In this document: positions 1 through 8,912 of the stretch, piece after piece
Layout: each line of letters begins with the position of its first letter
Position numbering within the stretch: position 1 is the first letter of the stretch
Origin: Pirellula sp.
Lineage (GTDB): Bacteria > Planctomycetota > Planctomycetia > Pirellulales > Pirellulaceae
DNA: 64,000 bases
Assembly (NCBI GenBank): GCA_021300015.1
Contig: JAJTFB010000011.1
Coordinates: 18,774-82,773, forward strand
Direction of reading: 5' to 3'
Made by a program: the position numbers and the translations under genes
Notes under the pieces: generated by a model
What the model was told of the DNA's origin: nothing
Seen by the model: only the letters and a program-made list of their open reading frames with translations
Database searches by the model: none

Positions 1-20
1 AGGTTGAATCCTCCTCCAAA

Positions 21-812
21 ATGCGGTTAGTCGTAAAAAACTCCGCATTCCCCAGGACGAAACGATCTGTGAGCCCAATCGACTCTTTGAATCCGAGCCC
101 AGTGGTAGACAAGTCCACCGAACGTGTTCGAAGGATGTTCGCCGAAATTGCCCCTCGGTATGACTTCCTCAACCACCTTCTGTCGTTGAATATCGATCGC
201 TATTGGCGGCGTCGGACTTTGGATCTCCTGGACCCAAAGCCTGGGGATCCCTTTTTGGACGTCTGTACCGGGACGGGAGATCTAGCCCTGGCGGTTGCCA
301 AAAGGCTCGATCGGAAAACGCAGGTGATCGGAAGCGACTTCTGCGGAGAAATGCTCCACTTCGCCCGTCAAAAGCAGCACAAGATGCAGCTTGGCCAACA
401 TCCTTTGGCCTTTCTCGAAGCCGACACGACCCGGCTGCCTTTCGAAAACGACCGCTTTCAAACCGTGAGCGTTGCGTTCGGACTGAGGAACGTTGTCGAT
501 ACTCTCGAAGGGCTCAAAGAGATGATCCGTGTTTGCCGTCCTGGAGGAACCGTCGCGGTCCTGGAATTTTCCCAGCCGACCCTCCTTGGACTCAAACAAC
601 TTTACAATTTCTACTTCCGCAGGGTCCTTCCGGGAATCGGAAATCGAATCGCCAAGAACTCCAAGGAGGCTTATGCCTACCTCCCGGCGAGCGTCTCTCA
701 GTTTCCTAGCGGTCAAGCGATGGCCGACTTGATGAAACAGGTGGGCTTGGAACAAGTTCGCTTTGTGCCGATGACCTTTGGGGTCGCGACCCTCTACTAT
801 GGGCGAAAGTAG
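21..812 (+). CDS. ubiE: Demethylmenaquinone C-methyltransferase (UbiE/MenG family)
   Basis: SAM-dependent methyltransferase for the last step of menaquinone synthesis, methylating demethylmenaquinone. The conserved UbiE opening VDKSTERVRRMFAEIAPRYD lies at residues about 29-48, SAM motif I (DVCTGTGDLAL) at about 80-90, and the post-motif FGLRNV further on, as in the family. Length (263 aa) is normal. The ATG at 21 has no visible Shine-Dalgarno and lies close to the window edge, so a start further upstream cannot be excluded; the ATG at 135 would remove conserved residues and is unlikely. It is followed after 15 bp by ubiX and then by a UbiA prenyltransferase and mqnE, so it heads a menaquinone operon. 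Seen: motifs and operon. Inferred: the substrate is demethylmenaquinone and not a ubiquinone precursor, because mqnE is linked. Confidence 0.93.
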   Translation: MRLVVKNSAFPRTKRSVSPIDSLNPSPVVDKSTERVRRMFAEIAPRYDFLNHLLSLNIDRYWRRRTLDLLDPKPGDPFLDVCTGTGDLALAVAKRLDRKTQVIGSDFCGEMLHFARQKQHKMQLGQHPLAFLEADTTRLPFENDRFQTVSVAFGLRNVVDTLEGLKEMIRVCRPGGTVAVLEFSQPTLLGLKQLYNFYFRRVLPGIGNRIAKNSKEAYAYLPASVSQFPSGQAMADLMKQVGLEQVRFVPMTFGVATLYYGRK

Positions 813-827
813 TTCGCTCGGCAAACT

Positions 828-1535
828 ATGAATTCTCCGAATGATCCCCCTATCGTCCTTGCGATCACCGGCGCCAGCGGCGCTGCCTACGCAGCGCGAC
901 TCCTCCAGCAACTTGCGATACGTGGTGAACATATTCACCTGCTGGTCAGTCCCTCTGGGGCGGCGGTCGTCGCCCAAGAACTCGGCGTAGAACTAGGGCC
1001 GACCCGAGACAATGTGCGCACGCTTTTGGGGTACTTCTGGCCAGAGCCTACCAAGCACGCTTGGAAACCGCTGACCAACGAACAGATCGAGGAAGCCTCC
1101 AAAAAGATCGTCCACCACGATTATCGGAATTACTTCACCCCGATTGCAAGCGGCAGCTTTTTGACCAAAGCGATGGTCATCTGCCCTTGTTCCGGGGCGA
1201 CCCTCTCGGGCGTCGTGCATGCCTCGGGAAACAACCTGATCCAACGCGCCGCGGATGTGCATCTCAAGGAGCATCGCAAACTGCTGCTTGTGCCCCGAGA
1301 GACCCCTTTGTCTGTGTTCCAATTGGAAAACATGACCAGGGCAGCCCAAGCAGGTGCGGTTGTCATGCCGGCCATGCCCGGTTGGTACCATGGGGTTTCG
1401 ACTCCGGTCGATCTGATCGACTTTGTGGTCGCTCGGATCCTGGATCAGTTGAAAATTCCGCACGAACTGATGAAGCGTTGGGATGGCCCCTCGCTCGAGG
1501 CGCATTCGAACCACGCTCAAAGCGGTGATGCTTAA
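828..1535 (+). CDS. ubiX: UbiX-family flavin prenyltransferase
   Basis: Prenylates reduced FMN to make prenyl-FMN, the cofactor of UbiD-type decarboxylases. The sequence shows the N-terminal nucleotide-binding motif ITGASGAAYAARLL (residues about 13-26), the SGSFLTKAMVICPCSGATL region and the C-terminal PRETPLSVFQLENM signature. Length (235 aa) is slightly above the usual about 200 because of an insertion around residues 65-95. It sits 15 bp after ubiE and just before a UbiA-type prenyltransferase. In organisms using the futalosine route a UbiX/UbiD pair is proposed to decarboxylate the 1,4-dihydroxy-6-naphthoate product; no ubiD is present in this window, so the partner must be elsewhere. 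Confidence 0.9.
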   Translation: MNSPNDPPIVLAITGASGAAYAARLLQQLAIRGEHIHLLVSPSGAAVVAQELGVELGPTRDNVRTLLGYFWPEPTKHAWKPLTNEQIEEASKKIVHHDYRNYFTPIASGSFLTKAMVICPCSGATLSGVVHASGNNLIQRAADVHLKEHRKLLLVPRETPLSVFQLENMTRAAQAGAVVMPAMPGWYHGVSTPVDLIDFVVARILDQLKIPHELMKRWDGPSLEAHSNHAQSGDA

Positions 1536-1550
1536 GAAGTGATTTCTAGC

Positions 1551-2468
1551 ATGTGGCTCAAGTTTCAGCGGTTTCTAGAACTCATCCGGTTTAGCCACAC
1601 CATTTTTGCACTTCCGTTTGCCCTGCTGGCATCCTTTTGGGCTTGGACTGTTCCGTCTCCAATCCCAGAGATCCAGGTTCGATTCGGATGGTCCTCCGGA
1701 CTCGGGATCCTGCTTTGCATGGTCTTTGCCCGTAGTTTCGCCATGGCTGTCAATCGGCTTTTGGATCGGAAATGGGATGGGGAAAACCCCAGGACCGCCA
1801 ATCGCCATTTGCCTGCGAAGCTTCTTGGTGTCTCAGAGGTCGGCTGGTTTACTTTGCTCTGCGGAGTCCTTTTCATCGCCTCGTGCATGCTGTTTTTGCC
1901 GAACCGATTGCCTGCGATTTTGAGCTTGCCGGTGCTGCTGTTTCTAGGCGGCTATAGCCTCGGAAAAAGGTTCACTTGGTTGGTCCATGTGTGGCTCGGC
2001 GCCGCTTTGATGCTCGCCCCAATCTGCGCTTGGATCGCTCTGCGCGGTGAGATTCTCTCTCAGGCTCCTTACGACCTTTTGCCAGCCGTTTGGCTCGGAG
2101 CAGTCGTTTTGCTCTGGGTGTCGGGGTTCGATATCCTGTATGCCTGCCAGGATGCGGAGTTCGATCGGCAAGCTGGCCTTTCGAGTATCCCGGCCCGTTT
2201 TGGCATCCGCGGTGCTTTGAACATCGCCAAAGTCCTCCACTTTTTGATGTGGCTCGTCGCCATGGGGATGACCTTCTGGGCTCCCGAACTGTCCTTGGGC
2301 TGGCTGTTCCGAACCGTCATGCTCGCAGTAGGAGGCTTGCTAATTTATGAGCATTCCGTCGTTTCTGAACGCTCCTTGGATCGTATGCAATTGGCATTTT
2401 TTCAGCTCAACTCCATAATCAGCGTCCTGATTCTAGGGGCAGGAGCCCTAGACGCTTGGTTAAAATAA
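1551..2468 (+). CDS. mqnP: UbiA-family prenyltransferase (MqnP-like)
   Basis: Integral membrane prenyltransferase that should attach the polyprenyl tail to the naphthoate ring in menaquinone synthesis. Both aspartate-rich UbiA motifs are visible: NRLLDRKWDGENPRTANR (first, Mg-pyrophosphate binding) and DILYACQDAEFDRQAGL (second). Hydrophobic segments alternate through the roughly 305 residues, as expected for about nine helices. I chose the ATG at 1551 (MWLKFQRFLELIRFSHTIFA), because UbiA proteins start close to the RFSHT segment; an in-frame GTG at 1539 would add four residues. It follows ubiX by 15 bp. The MqnP assignment rests on linkage to mqnE; sequence alone says UbiA family. Confidence 0.86.
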   Translation: MWLKFQRFLELIRFSHTIFALPFALLASFWAWTVPSPIPEIQVRFGWSSGLGILLCMVFARSFAMAVNRLLDRKWDGENPRTANRHLPAKLLGVSEVGWFTLLCGVLFIASCMLFLPNRLPAILSLPVLLFLGGYSLGKRFTWLVHVWLGAALMLAPICAWIALRGEILSQAPYDLLPAVWLGAVVLLWVSGFDILYACQDAEFDRQAGLSSIPARFGIRGALNIAKVLHFLMWLVAMGMTFWAPELSLGWLFRTVMLAVGGLLIYEHSVVSERSLDRMQLAFFQLNSIISVLILGAGALDAWLK

Positions 2469-2596
2469 GCCGAGCTCAACAGTGTACATACTGTGCTCTT
2501 TGCAAGCGAGTTCCTACGGAGCTAGCAACGCACAGTCCAAAAAGGCGAGCACGCTAAAAACGCGAGAGACTACTTGGCACTTGCCGAGATCCATCC

Positions 2597-3745
2597 ATGA
2601 ACCAAACACAAATCCAAGACCGTTTCAAGAGCATCCGCGACAAGGTCGAGCAGGGGGGCCGCTTGAGCCTCGACGACGGGATTTTCCTCTACGATCCCGA
2701 GGTTTCGCTGCATGCGGTGGGCGAATTGGCCAACTGGAAACGCGAGCAGATCAATGGCAATGTGGGTTACTACAACATCAACACCCACTTGAACCCGACG
2801 AACGTCTGCGTCTATCGCTGCCGTTTCTGCGCGTTCCGCTCCGATCTGCGAGACCCCAAGGGTTACGCGATGAGCGACGAACAGATCATCGCCAGAGGAC
2901 AGGAAGCCCACGATAACGGCTGCACCGAGATGCACATCGTCGGCGGGCTGCACCACAAACTCGGTTACGACTGGTACCGAGGCATCCTCGAGAAACTTCA
3001 TGCCGCGTTCCCAAAGATCCACCTCAAAGGCTGGACAGCCGTCGAGATCGACTGGTTTGAATTCCTCACCAAAAAAAGTATCAAAGAAGTTCTAGGCGAT
3101 CTCCGCGAAGCTGGATTAGGAAGCATGCCAGGGGGAGGTGCGGAAATCTTCCATCCCGAAGTTCGCGATCAAATCTGCGAGCACAAGGCCAACGCGACCA
3201 AGTGGATCGAGATCCACCAAGCAGCCCACGAGATTGGACTCAAGACCAACTGCACGATGCTCTACGGACACGTCGAACAGGCCTACCATCGCGTCGATCA
3301 CCTGCTGAGACTCAGAGAATTGCAAGACAAAACCGGCGGCTTCCAAACGTTCATTCCCTTGGCGTTCCACCCCGAGAACACCAAGCTCTCGCATTTGAAG
3401 AAACCTTCGGCGCTGATGGACCTAAGGACCGTCGCTGTGAGCCGTTTGATGCTCGACAACGTCCCCCATATCAAAGCGTATTGGATCATGCTCGGGATAG
3501 GTACGGCTCAGACCGCCCTAGCCTACGGCGCTGACGACATCGATGGAACGGTCCGTCACGAACTGATCTATCACGATGCGGGTGCAACGACTCCGGAATG
3601 CCTGAGCGTCGAACAGATCCAACAACTGATCGTTGAGGCCGGAAGAGAACCGGTCGAACGCGATACGGTCTATCGCAAAGTACATCGCGATCCGGACCAA
3701 TTCACGCAGTGGTCGGTAGGCGAAGAAGTTCTGGTCAACGTCTAG
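2597..3745 (+). CDS. mqnE: Aminofutalosine synthase MqnE (radical SAM)
   Basis: Radical-SAM enzyme of the futalosine menaquinone pathway that joins SAM with a carboxyvinyloxy-benzoate to give 6-amino-6-deoxyfutalosine. The [4Fe-4S]-binding CVYRCRFCAF motif (C71, C75, C78) follows the family's GYYNINTHLNPTNVC segment, and GGLHHKLGYDWY and MPGGGAEIFHPEVR match MqnE and its relatives MqnC and CofH. Length (382 aa) is typical. It lies 128 bp after mqnP on the same strand, so it may have its own promoter. Other pathway genes (mqnA, mqnB, mqnC, mqnD) are not in this window. MqnC is the main alternative, but the overall pattern favours MqnE. Confidence 0.9.
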   Translation: MNQTQIQDRFKSIRDKVEQGGRLSLDDGIFLYDPEVSLHAVGELANWKREQINGNVGYYNINTHLNPTNVCVYRCRFCAFRSDLRDPKGYAMSDEQIIARGQEAHDNGCTEMHIVGGLHHKLGYDWYRGILEKLHAAFPKIHLKGWTAVEIDWFEFLTKKSIKEVLGDLREAGLGSMPGGGAEIFHPEVRDQICEHKANATKWIEIHQAAHEIGLKTNCTMLYGHVEQAYHRVDHLLRLRELQDKTGGFQTFIPLAFHPENTKLSHLKKPSALMDLRTVAVSRLMLDNVPHIKAYWIMLGIGTAQTALAYGADDIDGTVRHELIYHDAGATTPECLSVEQIQQLIVEAGREPVERDTVYRKVHRDPDQFTQWSVGEEVLVNV

Positions 3746-3751
3746 GACTTG

Positions 3752-5245
3752 CTAAGCGAGCAACTCCCGCACAACCCGCGCAGGCCGGTTCGAGGTGATG
3801 AATTGCTGGGTGTTGTTGTAAGGAAAACTCACCTTGGTGTGGTCGAGTCCAAACAGGTGCATGACCGTCGCTTGAAAATCGTTGGGGGTAACCAGTTGTT
3901 CAACGGCCTTGTGCCCGAACTCGTCGGTCTTTCCAAACGCCATCCCACCCTTGATGCCACCCCCTGAGAGCCAAATACTGAACCCTTGGCCATTGTGATC
4001 CCGGCCAGCCCGTTCGGGACTGCCGTGATCTTGGGTCACCGGCAAACGACCTATCTCTCCACCCCAATGGACCAACGTGGAATCGAGCAAGCCTCGTTGC
4101 TTGAGGTCCGCAACTAAGCCGGCGACCGGTTTATCGGTCTTGCGGCAAATCGCGGGCAAATTCTTCTGGATGCTATCGTGATGATCCCAAGGTTGGCCGG
4201 AGTGGAATAATTGCACGAAACGAACTCCTCGCTCGATAAGTCTTCGAGCCAAAAGGCAGCGTGTTCCGTACTCGCGCGATTCAGGATCATCGATGCCGTA
4301 GAGATTTAAAGTCGCTTGGGTCTCCTTGGAAATATCGAGAGCATCGGTCGCTGCGAGCTGCATTCGCGCGGCCAACTCATAGGTCGCCATCCGCGCGTTC
4401 AACTCCGGTTCATCAGGATGATGGACCGTATGTTGCCGATTGATCTCATGGAGCAGTTCCAGGTTTTGCTGCTGCATCTGGCCTGCCAAATGAGGGGGCG
4501 GTTGGAGATTGAAAATCCGTGGCTCCTTGGGCCTGAGCACCGTTCCTTGAAACAGCGCTGGCATAAACCCATTGGACCAATTCGTCACCCCATCGACCGG
4601 ATGTCCGCCGGGGTCGCTTAGGACCATATAGGCCGGTAGATCTTGAGACTCACTCCCGAGGGCGTAAGTCAACCAGGAGCCTAGGGTCGGGCGACCAAGG
4701 ATTCCAGGAATCCCTCCATGAAAGTAGCGTATCGAAACCTCGTGCCCGTTGTTGCCCGTATGCATGCTGCGAATCAAACAGATATCGTCGATGACCCCAG
4801 AGGTATGAGGCAACAGCTCGGACAATTCGGTGCCGCAGTTCCCCCGAGGTGCAAAGGCAAACGGACTCCCGAGAAGTTTCTTGCTCGCTTGATTGACGAA
4901 CGAAAATCCCACGTCCCCTTGGTAATCGGTCCCATGGAACTTGGTCAACTCCGGCTTCGGATCGGTAAGATCCATGTGGGAGGGGCCGCCGTGTTGGAAC
5001 AGCGAGATCATCGCCTTGGCCTTGGGCTCGAAATGCGTTGCTCTAGGGTGCAGATCCCTATGGGGCTTGTCCTTGATTACCGGTGGTTGCCCACGGGCGG
5101 CTTCCTGTGCCAGCATCAGCTCCAGGGCGATCGCGCCGACACCCATCCCTATTTGCTGCAACCAACGGCGTCGTTGGGGCATCCAAAGTTCATCGTCGTG
5201 CATCGGATCGGTCATGGGAGTAGGTTGAAGTTTGGGAGAGTCCAT
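3752..5245 (-). CDS. DUF1501 family protein, Tat-type signal
   Basis: Member of the DUF1501 family, which shares the alkaline-phosphatase/sulfatase-like fold and is greatly expanded in planctomycetes; the substrate is unknown. The N-terminus carries a QRRRWLQQIG run followed by a hydrophobic stretch ending near ARG, resembling a twin-arginine signal. Recognisable family segments are MISLFQHGGPSHMDLTDPKPEL, RSMHTGNNGHEVS, RRLIERGVRFVQLFHSGQPWDHHD and the C-terminal DHGSPERAGRDHNGQGFS. Length (497 aa) is normal. It starts 11 bp after the stop of the DUF1549/DUF1553 cytochrome protein upstream, so the two are almost certainly co-transcribed. Export and a joint extracytoplasmic role are inferred. 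Confidence 0.9.
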   Translation of the reverse strand: MDSPKLQPTPMTDPMHDDELWMPQRRRWLQQIGMGVGAIALELMLAQEAARGQPPVIKDKPHRDLHPRATHFEPKAKAMISLFQHGGPSHMDLTDPKPELTKFHGTDYQGDVGFSFVNQASKKLLGSPFAFAPRGNCGTELSELLPHTSGVIDDICLIRSMHTGNNGHEVSIRYFHGGIPGILGRPTLGSWLTYALGSESQDLPAYMVLSDPGGHPVDGVTNWSNGFMPALFQGTVLRPKEPRIFNLQPPPHLAGQMQQQNLELLHEINRQHTVHHPDEPELNARMATYELAARMQLAATDALDISKETQATLNLYGIDDPESREYGTRCLLARRLIERGVRFVQLFHSGQPWDHHDSIQKNLPAICRKTDKPVAGLVADLKQRGLLDSTLVHWGGEIGRLPVTQDHGSPERAGRDHNGQGFSIWLSGGGIKGGMAFGKTDEFGHKAVEQLVTPNDFQATVMHLFGLDHTKVSFPYNNTQQFITSNRPARVVRELLA

Positions 5246-5256
5246 CGAAGGGGCGG

Positions 5257-8200
5257 TTAGTCAACGTAGAGAAATTCGTTGGTGTTGAGCAACATATGGC
5301 AGATGTTGGTCAGCACCTGCGACGTCGGGGTGCTGCCGCTGCTGAGCCGCTGGGGTTCGCGATAGAGCAGCTCCAATTGCGCAGGGACAAAACGGCTTAA
5401 GACCGCCAATTCCTTATCCGTCGGAAATCGGTGCAGGATGTGTTTCCATGCGGCGATGATTTGATGTCCAAGGGCCGAGGTGTCCTCTTGCTGGAGCCGA
5501 AATCCAATCGCCGAATCGAAAACCATCGAATTTTTTGTTGACTCGCCTGGCTGCGAAGCCGTTGGGTTCCAAGTGATCTTAACCGTCCAAGTGAACGAGT
5601 CGGAGGTTTCCTGCTGACCGCACTCGAGGACCAGATCGATCGCATCGCCTGCCTCGACCGCTAGGTTCGCCACAGGCGTCGAGACCGAACCGGCTTGGAT
5701 GCTCCAACGGCCAGCCTGCCCAAGCTTCGAGCTGACAAACCCGATCACGCCGTCTCCGTTGGGGCTGCCGTGCGAGAGCGACCCGCTGATTTCCACCGTC
5801 CCCGATTCCGGCGCGATCCAACGCCGGATCGCTGGATAAGCGGGGTTGCCAGGATGCCCCCCCGATTCGGTGAGGAATACCCAGCCTGTCGTCGCATCGG
5901 GGACCTGAACCCCCGGATGACTCCGGCCCTGGGTCTGTTGCGAAAACTCGGAAAAGCCTTCGACTTTGCCACTGTCCTTGTTCAACGTACCGGTGCCATA
6001 GCGCCATGGGGACGCGGGTGCTGTCGGCAATTGCCAATCCGAAACGCCTTGGGGGGCGCCTTGGGGGGCGGACTCCGATTTTGATGTGCCCGATTGCGCG
6101 ATGACCCGTTTAGCGATCTTTTCAGATTGCTCCAAGAGGAACTCGTTGTTCATCATCATCAGCGATTGCGGCGCGACGGTCGAACTCGGACGCGACTCGC
6201 ACAAGACTCCCATGACCGGGGCATCGAACGCTTGAAGCAGTGCGACGGGCTGGGTCCGTCGCCATTTGGCATACAGACTCCTTCGAGGCTGGGCCGGATC
6301 GAGTCGGACTTGTCCAGCCTCGTCCTCTTGAAGAGGAATCGGTGCTCCGAAAAGCTCCGGTTTGAGCTCACCGGAGAGCCCAAGCACACTATCGCGCAGG
6401 ACCTCAGCATCAATGCGCTGAAGATCCCGTCGCCAATAAAATCGGTTCTCAGGATCGATCGATTCGCCATGGGGATTGCGGACGGAGGATTGGCGGTAAG
6501 CGGTCGAAAGAAGGATCCGACGATGCAGATGTTTGAAACTCCAGCCGTGTTCGATCCAATCCAAGGCGATCCAATCGAGCACCTCAGGGTGGGTTGGAGG
6601 ACTTCCGAGTTTCCCAAAGTCGCCGGGCGTTGCCACGATCGCTTTGCCGAAATGATGCATCCAAACGCGGTTGACTATCGCTCGAACGAACAGAGGGTTG
6701 GGCGGATCGATTTGGGTCAACCACTTGGCAAAAGCCAATCGTCGACCGCTCGTCGGGAGGCTAGGATCATCGTCGTTGAAATGTTTGTTGGAAGTCTCAT
6801 CGACCAATACGCTCAGTTTCCCTGGCGGGACTTCGCGGGTCGGTTGATTCAGATCCCCTCGATGCAAGAGCTTGGTCACCGGTAGGTGCCCTGGAGGTTC
6901 GCTCAGGGCTTGCAGGAACGTCTCGGCCGGTTTTTTCGCTCTGGTCTCGGCGATCGTCGCATCGAATTTCTTGAGCTCCTCGGCTGCCTCAGGCAGATAT
7001 TGGTAAAGCACTCCGGGCGAGATATTGACGCTCGGGTGTTTGTCCAGAAGCATTTTTTGCTCTTCGGTCCGTTTGTCGACCGGAGATTCATAGGCGGAGC
7101 GCAGCATGGTGCGAAGCGGTTCTTCGAACTTCATCAGCTCTTTGTCCAAGGCATTCTTGATGAATTCGGCTTCCTTGGTTGCGCGTTGGGCACTGATGGC
7201 TTGAGCTTCCATTTCGATTTTCGACGAAAGCTCGACCTCGGCTTGGGTGATCAGGGAGACCAAGCGTTCGGAGGGCGTTTTCCATGCGATCGGGTCAAGC
7301 GCTGGAGCCAGGACGGCTCTCAGGGCGAAGTAGTCTTCGTGAGATAGAGGATCGTAGCGATGGTCATGGCACTGCGCGCAATTCAAACTCGAACCCAAAA
7401 GCGTGCTGCCGATCACTTGAAGGGTATCTGCAATCGTTTTGTTGCGAGCCTCTGGCGAATTATCGCCACTTGCCGTTCCGTCGGCGGTCATCCTCAAGAA
7501 TCCCGTCGCGGTCAAAAGCTCGATTTGGGTTGGGGTCCAGTCGCCTTGTTTGGGACCGGCTAGTTCGTCCCCTGCAAGCTGTTCGACGATGAACCGATCG
7601 ATGGGTTTGTCTTGATTCAATGAAGCGATCACATAATCGCGATAGCGCCAAGCCCAAGGTCTCTCTGCGTCGGCCAATGTCGCGCCATCGCTATCGGCAT
7701 ATCCGACTGCATCCAACCAATGACGCGCCCAACGCTCGCCATAGTGGGGACTTTGAAGGAGCGAATCGACCAACTGTTCGTACCAGTTGCTCTCGGCAAG
7801 CTGCATCCAATGCTGGAATTGCTCGTCGCTCGGAGGTAGACCGATGAGGTCCAAAAATACGCGTCGGACCAAGGTCTCTCGGGGTGCATCCGGAGAGAAC
7901 CTCAATCCTTGAGGCATGGCTTGTGCGAGCACCTGATCGATCGCGTTGCGGATTCGATCTCCATCGATCTGGATTGCAGTCGATGGCTTGGCCACTGGAC
8001 GGTAAGCCCAATAAGAGCGTTCGGCGTCGGTCAGTGGGATTCCAGGTCCGATGGTTTCGGGCTCCGGACGGTGCGTCGGTGCTCCGGATTCGATCCAAGC
8101 CCTCAATAGCTTTTTCTTTTCCTCGGAGACTTTCAAGGTTCCGGGGGGCATATCCTCCGACTCGATGCGCTGAAGGATCAACGAAGCGTCTGGATTACCT

Positions 8201-8430
8201 GCAACCAGGGCTGGACCTGAATCCCCACCCTGGACCATCAAACGCACGAGCCTCAGATCGAGCGAACCTTCGTGCGTTTCCGTTGCCCCATGGCAATCCA
8301 AGCAGTACTCGCGCAGGATTGGACGAATGTGGGATTCAAATTTCGGTTCCTCTGCCGAGCTGATGCCACAAGCAGCAGCGATCGCCAAGCTCGCTACGAT
8401 CCGAGCCAATAAAGAAAAACTGTGCAACAT
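5257..8430 (-). CDS. PSD1 cytochrome c protein (PSCyt1-DUF1549-DUF1553) with inserted beta-domain
   Basis: Large secreted haem protein. Domain order: signal peptide (about 1-26), planctomycete cytochrome C module with CLDCH (C43, C46, H47) and an MPPG axial-ligand region near residue 95, DUF1549 (about 165-370, with YGERWARHWLDAVGYADSDG and a second CAQCHDHRYDPL site), then DUF1553 (about 560-790, with NRVWMHHFGKAIV). A segment of about 170 residues resembling a beta-sandwich or carbohydrate-binding domain interrupts DUF1553 near residues 800-960, preceded by a perfect 12-bp duplication encoding APQGAPQG. It is upstream of and co-transcribed with the DUF1501 gene. Families of this kind pair with DUF1501 proteins throughout planctomycetes; their substrate is not established. 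Confidence 0.9.
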   Translation of the reverse strand: MLHSFSLLARIVASLAIAAACGISSAEEPKFESHIRPILREYCLDCHGATETHEGSLDLRLVRLMVQGGDSGPALVAGNPDASLILQRIESEDMPPGTLKVSEEKKKLLRAWIESGAPTHRPEPETIGPGIPLTDAERSYWAYRPVAKPSTAIQIDGDRIRNAIDQVLAQAMPQGLRFSPDAPRETLVRRVFLDLIGLPPSDEQFQHWMQLAESNWYEQLVDSLLQSPHYGERWARHWLDAVGYADSDGATLADAERPWAWRYRDYVIASLNQDKPIDRFIVEQLAGDELAGPKQGDWTPTQIELLTATGFLRMTADGTASGDNSPEARNKTIADTLQVIGSTLLGSSLNCAQCHDHRYDPLSHEDYFALRAVLAPALDPIAWKTPSERLVSLITQAEVELSSKIEMEAQAISAQRATKEAEFIKNALDKELMKFEEPLRTMLRSAYESPVDKRTEEQKMLLDKHPSVNISPGVLYQYLPEAAEELKKFDATIAETRAKKPAETFLQALSEPPGHLPVTKLLHRGDLNQPTREVPPGKLSVLVDETSNKHFNDDDPSLPTSGRRLAFAKWLTQIDPPNPLFVRAIVNRVWMHHFGKAIVATPGDFGKLGSPPTHPEVLDWIALDWIEHGWSFKHLHRRILLSTAYRQSSVRNPHGESIDPENRFYWRRDLQRIDAEVLRDSVLGLSGELKPELFGAPIPLQEDEAGQVRLDPAQPRRSLYAKWRRTQPVALLQAFDAPVMGVLCESRPSSTVAPQSLMMMNNEFLLEQSEKIAKRVIAQSGTSKSESAPQGAPQGVSDWQLPTAPASPWRYGTGTLNKDSGKVEGFSEFSQQTQGRSHPGVQVPDATTGWVFLTESGGHPGNPAYPAIRRWIAPESGTVEISGSLSHGSPNGDGVIGFVSSKLGQAGRWSIQAGSVSTPVANLAVEAGDAIDLVLECGQQETSDSFTWTVKITWNPTASQPGESTKNSMVFDSAIGFRLQQEDTSALGHQIIAAWKHILHRFPTDKELAVLSRFVPAQLELLYREPQRLSSGSTPTSQVLTNICHMLLNTNEFLYVD
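6046..6069. repeat. 12-bp x2 perfect tandem duplication inside the PSD1 gene
   Basis: Two adjacent copies of GCCTTGGGGGGC at 6046-6057 and 6058-6069. On the coding (minus) strand they encode APQG twice, in frame, at the start of the segment inserted in DUF1553. It looks like a slippage or duplication product. Confidence 0.85.
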
Positions 8431-8529
8431 CGAAGATCAAGCGGGTAGGCGGGGAGGTTAAGGCGGGGAGGGCATAAGGCAGTATCGGCGAGACCGAGAA
8501 GTTGACTCGTGCTCGTGCTCAATGCCCCT

Positions 8530-8535
8530 ATTATA
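8530..8535 (-). promoter_or_regulatory. Candidate -10 box for the PSD1/DUF1501 operon
   Basis: A perfect TATAAT reads on the minus strand about 100 bp before the ATG of the PSD1 gene. No convincing TTGACA-like hexamer lies 17 bp upstream of it, so this is a weak, composition-based call. The rest of 8431-8751 contains no gene that I can support; it holds a short GGCGGGGAGG direct repeat near 8451-8470. Confidence 0.3.
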
Positions 8536-8751
8536 CCCGCTCAGGGATTCCGCGGCACCATCGAATTCCATTGCCATCCTTCTCAACATCGCCACAATTC
8601 GCACCTGTTTGGATTTCAGATCGAAAGGCGACAGACGTCAAGTCGATCGACCGGCAGTGCCGCAGTTCAAACAGCCATCGAGATCCGATGCGATACACGA
8701 TCAGAGTCAAACACGACGTTTGTGACCGGATGCCAGCAAGCAACAGATCGG

Positions 8752-8789
8752 GCCGAAGTATCAGCCTGAAGTATCAGCCCGAAACATCA
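8752..8789. repeat. About 13-bp x3 tandem repeat next to tRNA-Gly
   Basis: Three adjacent imperfect units (GCCGAAGTATCA, GCCTGAAGTATCA, GCCCGAAACATCA) end directly at the 3' side of the tRNA. They would lie in the trailer of the tRNA transcript. No hairpin potential is obvious. Confidence 0.75.
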
Positions 8790-8790
8790 G

Positions 8791-8863
8791 AGCGGGTGAT
8801 GGGATTCGAACCCACGACTTCCAGCTTGGGAAGCTAGCACTCTAGCCGCTGAGTTACACCCGC
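8791..8863 (-). tRNA. tRNA-Gly (anticodon CCC)
   Basis: Read on the minus strand the 73 nt fold as a cloverleaf: acceptor stem GCGGGTG/CACCCGC (7 bp), D stem ACTC/GAGT, anticodon stem CTAGC/GCTGG with loop TTCCCAA (anticodon CCC, decoding GGG glycine codons), and T stem GTGGG/CCCAT around the loop TTCGAAT. The discriminator base is T, and no CCA is encoded after it. All stem positions pair, with two G-U wobbles. It stands alone between the PSD1 gene and the unknown membrane-protein gene. Confidence 0.95.
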
Positions 8864-8912
8864 AAAGTGATTCGTGACCTACGATATCCTATCGGAACAG
8901 GAATACAAGCCA

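Noticed and set aside
282..977. 231-aa minus-strand ORF overlapping ubiE and ubiX
   Set aside because: It is antisense to two conserved genes and has no recognisable domain.
8502..8837. 111-aa ORF ending in MGFEPTTSSLGS
   Set aside because: The C-terminal part is antisense tRNA sequence, a known source of false ORFs; the rest has no domain.
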